This document shows, one piece after another, positions 59,397 through 64,000 of a DNA stretch of 64,000 nt (position 1 is the stretch's first letter; each line of letters begins with the position of its first letter). The notes under the pieces were generated by a model that saw nothing but the letters and a program-made list of their open reading frames with translations, was not told the origin of the DNA and did not search any database. This stretch comes from Dermatemys mawii (lineage: Eukaryota; Chordata; Testudines; Dermatemydidae): assembly GCA_007922305.1 (NCBI GenBank), contig ML677364.1, positions 19,885,326-19,949,325 on the forward strand, given 5' to 3'. The position numbers were made by a program, and so were the translations under genes.

Positions 59397-60306
59397 GTTT
59401 ATGTGAAAGGTATGTACTGTGAGGTGTAAAACAAATTTTTCAGAAGCGCTGAAATCTGAAAAGCAATCATGAAATCAAAGCATGTCTAGTTTTATCAGTA
59501 TATGTGTGCTTTAATAAAAGGAGTGAGTCAAAAATATATAGAACAAATGATCAATTTGATTTCAGTTACTGAAAAGCTTGCAGTTTTTTCGTTGTTTTTG
59601 TCAAGTGAATGGATTTTGTAGTGTCTCAGTTTTCTAGAGCTTTTGCACTGATAGCCTGATTTAGTTACCCTACGTGTATTTTTGGAACCTTTGCTATGTT
59701 GTCCTAGAGATGTAAAATTAGATTATATTGTAATACTGAATCAAGTGATGTATATGTTTGTATGCTTCAAAAATACAGTACATTTTCTTTATAGTAAACT
59801 GGTAGGAAATACAGGACCCGGATAGGGCTGCTCATGATGATCTAATGAAAATAATTTCAGCATTTGGGGGTTATGGATCGGTGCTGTGTGTTCCCATTTT
59901 TCTTTAAGTTGCTTTGATGTTACAAAGTTATGAAAGAAAGGAAAGATGGCTTTGTCTCAGATTCCCATCTGTAAAACAGTGATATTACTTTACTTCACAT
60001 AAGTGCTTAGGTTAAATTCTTAATTTTTAGGGTGTGTCCAGGTACTACAGTGAGCGCCACAGAAAAGGTGTATAAGCAAATAAAATAAATAAACTACAGA
60101 ACGAGCAAACTTGTAAGGAGGTGCTGCTTCTAGTATTGCTTCAGAATGCTTTTAATGAGGACATATGTATGGGAATTCTTTTCACTGCTTTATTTAAATT
60201 TGTATTTCTTGTCCAGTCTTCTGAGATATGAAACCTAATAATAATAATTGTCTAATAAAACACAGTAAAAACATTCTCAATAGACTTTTATCCTTTCTTT
60301 TGACAG

Positions 60307-60430
60307 GCCAGTTGGGATGCCAAAAATGGAAAAAGTTTATCTACATAACCCTAGTTCAGAAGAAACTATTATATTAGTATCAATATCTGCTACAACATCA
60401 CATTTTCATGCATCATTCTTTCAAAATAGG
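60307..60430 (+). CDS. TMEM131: TMEM131 exon 5 (124 nt)
   Basis: The first base completes the CAG codon from exon 4. The exon then reads 41 codons beginning PVGMPKMEKVYLHNPSSEE and ending HASFFQNR. This is one of the most conserved parts of TMEM131, within the first PapD-like immunoglobulin-fold region. It lies between a TTGACAG acceptor and GTGAGT. The last G is ambiguous: the exon could end at 60429 (AATAG, then ggtgag) or 60430 (AATAGG, then gtgagt). The latter is the better donor and leaves the frame in phase 0. One residue (I in ...EETII...) is T in human from memory. The next exon, expected to begin KILPGG, is not in the window. Confidence 0.95.
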
Positions 60431-63400
60431 GTGAGTTATTCTGCTTTTTAAAGTTATCATTTTTCTTATAATCTGTGAAAACTTTTCTCTTTGTAATGAG
60501 TAACTCTTGCTTTAAACAAAATTTCTAGTGGATATCTAAAACTTTATGAATTCTTCAGTTCTTTTGATCTTTACCAAGGCAGATAAAACCATTTTGCATT
60601 TCTAATGGTATTTTCAGCAATTAAATATCAAGACCTGACTGCAGTTGTCACTTGCATTCTTTCCTTTATGAATCCTGTTTCGCCCCAAAGGTTGCCAAGC
60701 TATGTCCTAACAACCTCCACTTCAGGCGAAGGACCTTAGGAAGCTGCTTTTCCTGTGCTCGTCAGTGAATATTATTAAGTTGGCCAGAGGAGAAGCTGAG
60801 ATGTAGGGTACATGTAGCAATGTACTTCAAAATTTCTAGGCTGTTTCTCAACACTAGTTCTGTCAGTGATTTAAGCTTAGATGAGGCTGGATGCAGATGT
60901 TTTTACTACTGTCAGTCAAATCCTGTTTAGAAGAGTGAGTAACTTTCTAGTATAGGTCTCAAAATAAAGAACAGTGTTTAGGGTGATGTTTTGTTTTTAG
61001 TTACAGCACAGTATACTAACCATTGCTTGCAGTGGTGCAAGTAGAATTCATTTCTTACCAGTAAGCTGCACTCATGGGAGTGAATCAAAGGGGGGGCATG
61101 TGACTTCCACACTCCCAGTCCTGTCCTCTGGCAGGGCTGCTGTACAGATCCCAGGCAGGAGACACAGCTGCATGGAAAGGCTGGGGGTGATACAGCTGTG
61201 TCAAAGGACGCAGCCCCACATTCTGCTCCTCCTGTGTCTTTCCAGTATGGTGTACTGGCATGGCATACTGGACTGTACCGCCCTACTTGCACCACTGATG
61301 TTTTGTATAATACTTTCCTTTACATTCTAAACATTCCTTTCCAGTAAAGTTGTTGATAATTTTGCCATGAAAGGAACCTGCATTGAAATCCTTAGGACTC
61401 ATTAAACTAAGACTGAAGTATTTTTCAAGGGGAGCAACTGGAACTCCTCTGCCTTAAACTTGATCCTTAAACCTACTAGGTCATTCCTGCTTCTTTGTCC
61501 TTTAATGTCAGTTTATTCTTTTGGCACCTATCAGCAGTGTTTTTGTGTTAATAGTTTCCTCAGCCAATTCCAGGGTTGTGTGAGGGGTTTTTTAAGTTTT
61601 TAAATGCATTAATCATTAGGGAGAAAATTGGAAACAGTAAATAAGCAGACATAAGTAGATTGATTGGTCTGAAAAATGTAGCCAGCTGTGCTCCAAGGTT
61701 AGTTACAGAGAATACTAGCTAAGTCTTACCTTTTTAGGAAGTGCTGTGTTAGATAGTTGCTGTCTGAGGCTTTTCCCCACAGTCTGTCTAAACTAGTACA
61801 GTAACCCATTACTGACAGTGGTTATCAACTGGTCCCTTCTAGATCTATGTCAGAGAGGTCAAATAGTTTTAAACTCTGACAAAACCTATATCATACTAGG
61901 CCTCTGTGATGCTTCTGTGGAGATGCTGAAAACAATTTGTCCCTGTTTACACTAGCAGCCAAATTGCTTTAAATATCACTTGAGGAGCCTCTGGGGGAGA
62001 TTCCCTGTTAAATTGTCAATAATGCAAATCACTTTCAGAGTACAATCAGACCCTCGCAAACTGTATCTAGTTCTATTCATTCTATTGTAATCCAGAATGA
62101 AGCTCTGAGTCTATGTGGTGGTTTTTCTTTTAATGAGATATTAGTTCTCAAGTACAGTTGTATTTTAAAGTTCTAACATATTTGCTTAGATGTTCAGTAC
62201 AGTACTCATCTTTCAGTTTACTGAATTTTGAAAGGGTACAGATCCATACTTTCACCCATTTCAAAATAAGTCTTTGAATCTGTTCAAGAGATGAGTCCTT
62301 CAAGATGGATACAGAAATGCTGTGTACTAAAAAAAAAAAAAAAATCCCTCCAAAAAACAAGTAGCCCAAAAGTTTCTGATATGCCTTAGTCTTCAGTTCC
62401 CTTTGTGCTATTTGAACTTGCATTTTTCTTGAAGCACATGCTATTAGCATGTTTCATGAACACTTCACATTGGGAATTTTTCCTAGCTGAACACAATTTA
62501 GAAAATACATGTAGAGCTAACATATTGCTATAACAGATGCAAGCCAGATTGAGCAGCGAGGCCTGAACTGTCGCATTGAGATCTGAAATACCTTAATATG
62601 TTCATTCTTTGTAAAGTTAAATCCAAAGATCTGATTCATTTTAGGTAAACCATTCTACGTCTCATAAAACCTGATGTACAGCACTCTTGATAGAGTGGAT
62701 GTGTCGAAGCTCTGCTGATTGTCATACTCGAGGCAACACGTGTACAAATGTACAGGGGGTTGTACTTGTTACTAATCCATCAGAGCAATTTTTTCCAAGG
62801 TCCATGAAGCAGGTGAGACAGGCATTGGGCTCTCAGCCAAGAAATTTGAAGAGGGCTAGCATCTGTGTGTGATTTTTGTTTTTGTCTAATTCTGTTCAGC
62901 AAACTTAGTTTTTCAAAATAAATGTTTTATTGCTGTTTCTTAAAAGTGATGGATGAGATGAAGAGGACTGAAGGAAAAGTGGGAATAGATTTTATTTTTT
63001 CTCCATTTAAAGATAATGAACATAGACACTTAAATTTTAATAAGTCAGTGAAGTGTGGGGTGGTGAGAGCTGATGCACTGATGTTTCACCACCAAAGTGG
63101 CAAAGCTGGATAATCAGAAAGTGCCTTTTGATAATCGGTGCCCAAACCCTGTACCGTAATCTTTAGTGTTGAATACTCGTATCAGGATTTAAGGTTCTGA
63201 TTTAAGGTTGAAGTTTGCAGTATCATATAACCGTGTGGACTCTGAGATTCAACTTTCTTTGCCTACATAAAGGTAGATTGAATAGGTGATGTATAGTATT
63301 ATGAAATTGACTTTGTGTTTTTAAACTAAAATCTTTGATAAATTTCACTGATATTTTAGATTATGCTGTTAGAAACCCATAGGAATATATAAATTATTTT

Positions 63401-64000
63401 TAACAAGGTATAAGTAGCTTAAATCTTGCTTTGTTCCTCATTAATATATTTTGCTAAAGTTTAATATGTGCAGTTTCAGCTAAACATTCTTTGAACTATA
63501 TAGCTTTCATTGTGGCTATCTTAAACTGATTTGGAAAAAAGCAAATTAAAATGAAGAGAAAATAAGACACATCAGAAATGCAGTAACTAATTTAGTCAGA
63601 GCCCCACTTACTGTGCCATTCTGTGGTAGCTGACTTTCCTTCAGAGTAGGGTTACCATCCATCCGTATTTCCCCGGACATGTCTGGCTTTTTCGTCTTTA
63701 AATAGCCGTCCGGGAGGAATTGGTTAAAAGATTGAAAGGGATTTTTCCCTTCGTCCCTCCTTTTCCCACCCCTCCCCCCATGCAGAGTGTGATTGGGTGC
63801 CTGGGCCAGATTGAGCCGCTCCCATTGGCCTCGAGCACCAAGAGACCCCTCCCTCTCCTCTCCCCCCCTCTGAGTACTCTGCAGGGGAGGGACTGTGTGC
63901 TCCTGGAGCAGTCGCAGCCTGTGTGTTTGCCTCCATGTGTAGCCAGTGTCTGAGCAGCCTGGTAGGGAAGTCCCGGGGGGCATCCGGGAGCGGGCTGGGG
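60431..64000 (+). other. TMEM131: TMEM131 intron 5 (5' part)
   Basis: Intron sequence follows the gtgagt donor. I found no further exon and no recognisable repeat in 60431-63646, apart from a run of A at 62330-62344. A TA-flanked MITE starts at 63649 and runs off the end of the window. Confidence 0.8.
63649..64000. mobile_element. MITE beginning (TA)GGGTTACCATCCATCCG, cut by window end
   Basis: After TA at 63647-63648 the sequence reads GGGTTACCATCCATCCGTA, then CCCCGGACATGTCTGGC and CCGTCCGGGAGG, a recognisable palindromic start of an interspersed repeat. The interior is GC-rich. The right end is outside the window, so type and length cannot be settled. Confidence 0.6.

Larger units (their letters stand above)
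46427..60306 (+). other. TMEM131: TMEM131 intron 4
   Basis: This 13.9-kb intron runs from gtaagt to tgacag. Recognised contents are the MITE at 46918-47034, the hAT element at 48275-48805, a tRNA-like repeat at 48825-49425, a short duplication at 52090-52152, the hAT elements at 52301-52611, 53245-53420 and 55016-55322, a MIR-like SINE at 54205-54330, and the hAT transposase fossil with its right end (58107-59396). I see nothing assignable in 46427-46915, 47037-48266, 49430-52085, 52620-53240, 53421-54204, 55331-58069 (only an ACC microsatellite at 55839-55861) or 59405-60306. Confidence 0.85.

Noticed and set aside
61850..62120. Possible LINE reverse-transcriptase remnant on the + strand
   Set aside because: Only a few LINE-like residues could be read, with several stops. 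Not enough to support a family.

Overview
The window is a stretch of vertebrate nuclear genome lying inside one host gene. Four short exons on the + strand (4802-4863, 20168-20208, 46358-46426, 60307-60430) have consensus splice sites and compatible phases. Joined in order they give an uninterrupted N-terminal part of TMEM131, a single-pass secretory-pathway membrane protein with PapD-like domains that takes part in collagen secretion. By comparison with the human protein, as I remember it, they should be exons 2-5. Exon 1, the signal peptide and everything after exon 5 lie outside the window. The remaining ~99.5% is intron.

The repeats suggest a sauropsid, most likely a turtle. They include CR1 LINE fragments in both orientations, a Penelope-like element with a GIY-YIG-type endonuclease, tyrosine-recombinase retroelement remnants (Ngaro-like, and a DIRS/gypsy-like gag region), many non-autonomous hAT elements with 8-bp target-site duplications (TSDs), Tigger-like and TA-flanked MITEs, and one old MIR-like SINE. 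The species call is inference from repeat style; no search was possible.

Layout. 1-4801 is the end of intron 1, with a 643-bp hAT element and a foldback repeat. 4864-20167 is intron 2, with a Penelope fragment, a DIRS/gypsy-like gag region carrying a nested MITE, and a long hAT-like element with a pyrimidine-rich minisatellite. 20209-46357 is intron 3 and the densest part. It holds a Penelope foldback, a CR1 split by a probable composite hAT element (22419-25219), a Ngaro-like remnant on the - strand (about 25650-27816), a 100-bp assembly gap with a perfect 47-bp inverted repeat around it, several intact-looking hAT elements, and a Tigger element with a hAT inserted inside it. 46427-60306 is intron 4, with MITEs, a tRNA-like repeat and a fossil hAT transposase on the - strand. 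60431-64000 is the start of intron 5.

Most long open frames here are chance translations of GC- or C-rich repeats. No bacterial, CRISPR, rRNA or functional tRNA features were seen. The most unusual structure is the composite hAT: its outer flanks carry one 8-bp TSD, and its inner flanks share a different 8-bp sequence.
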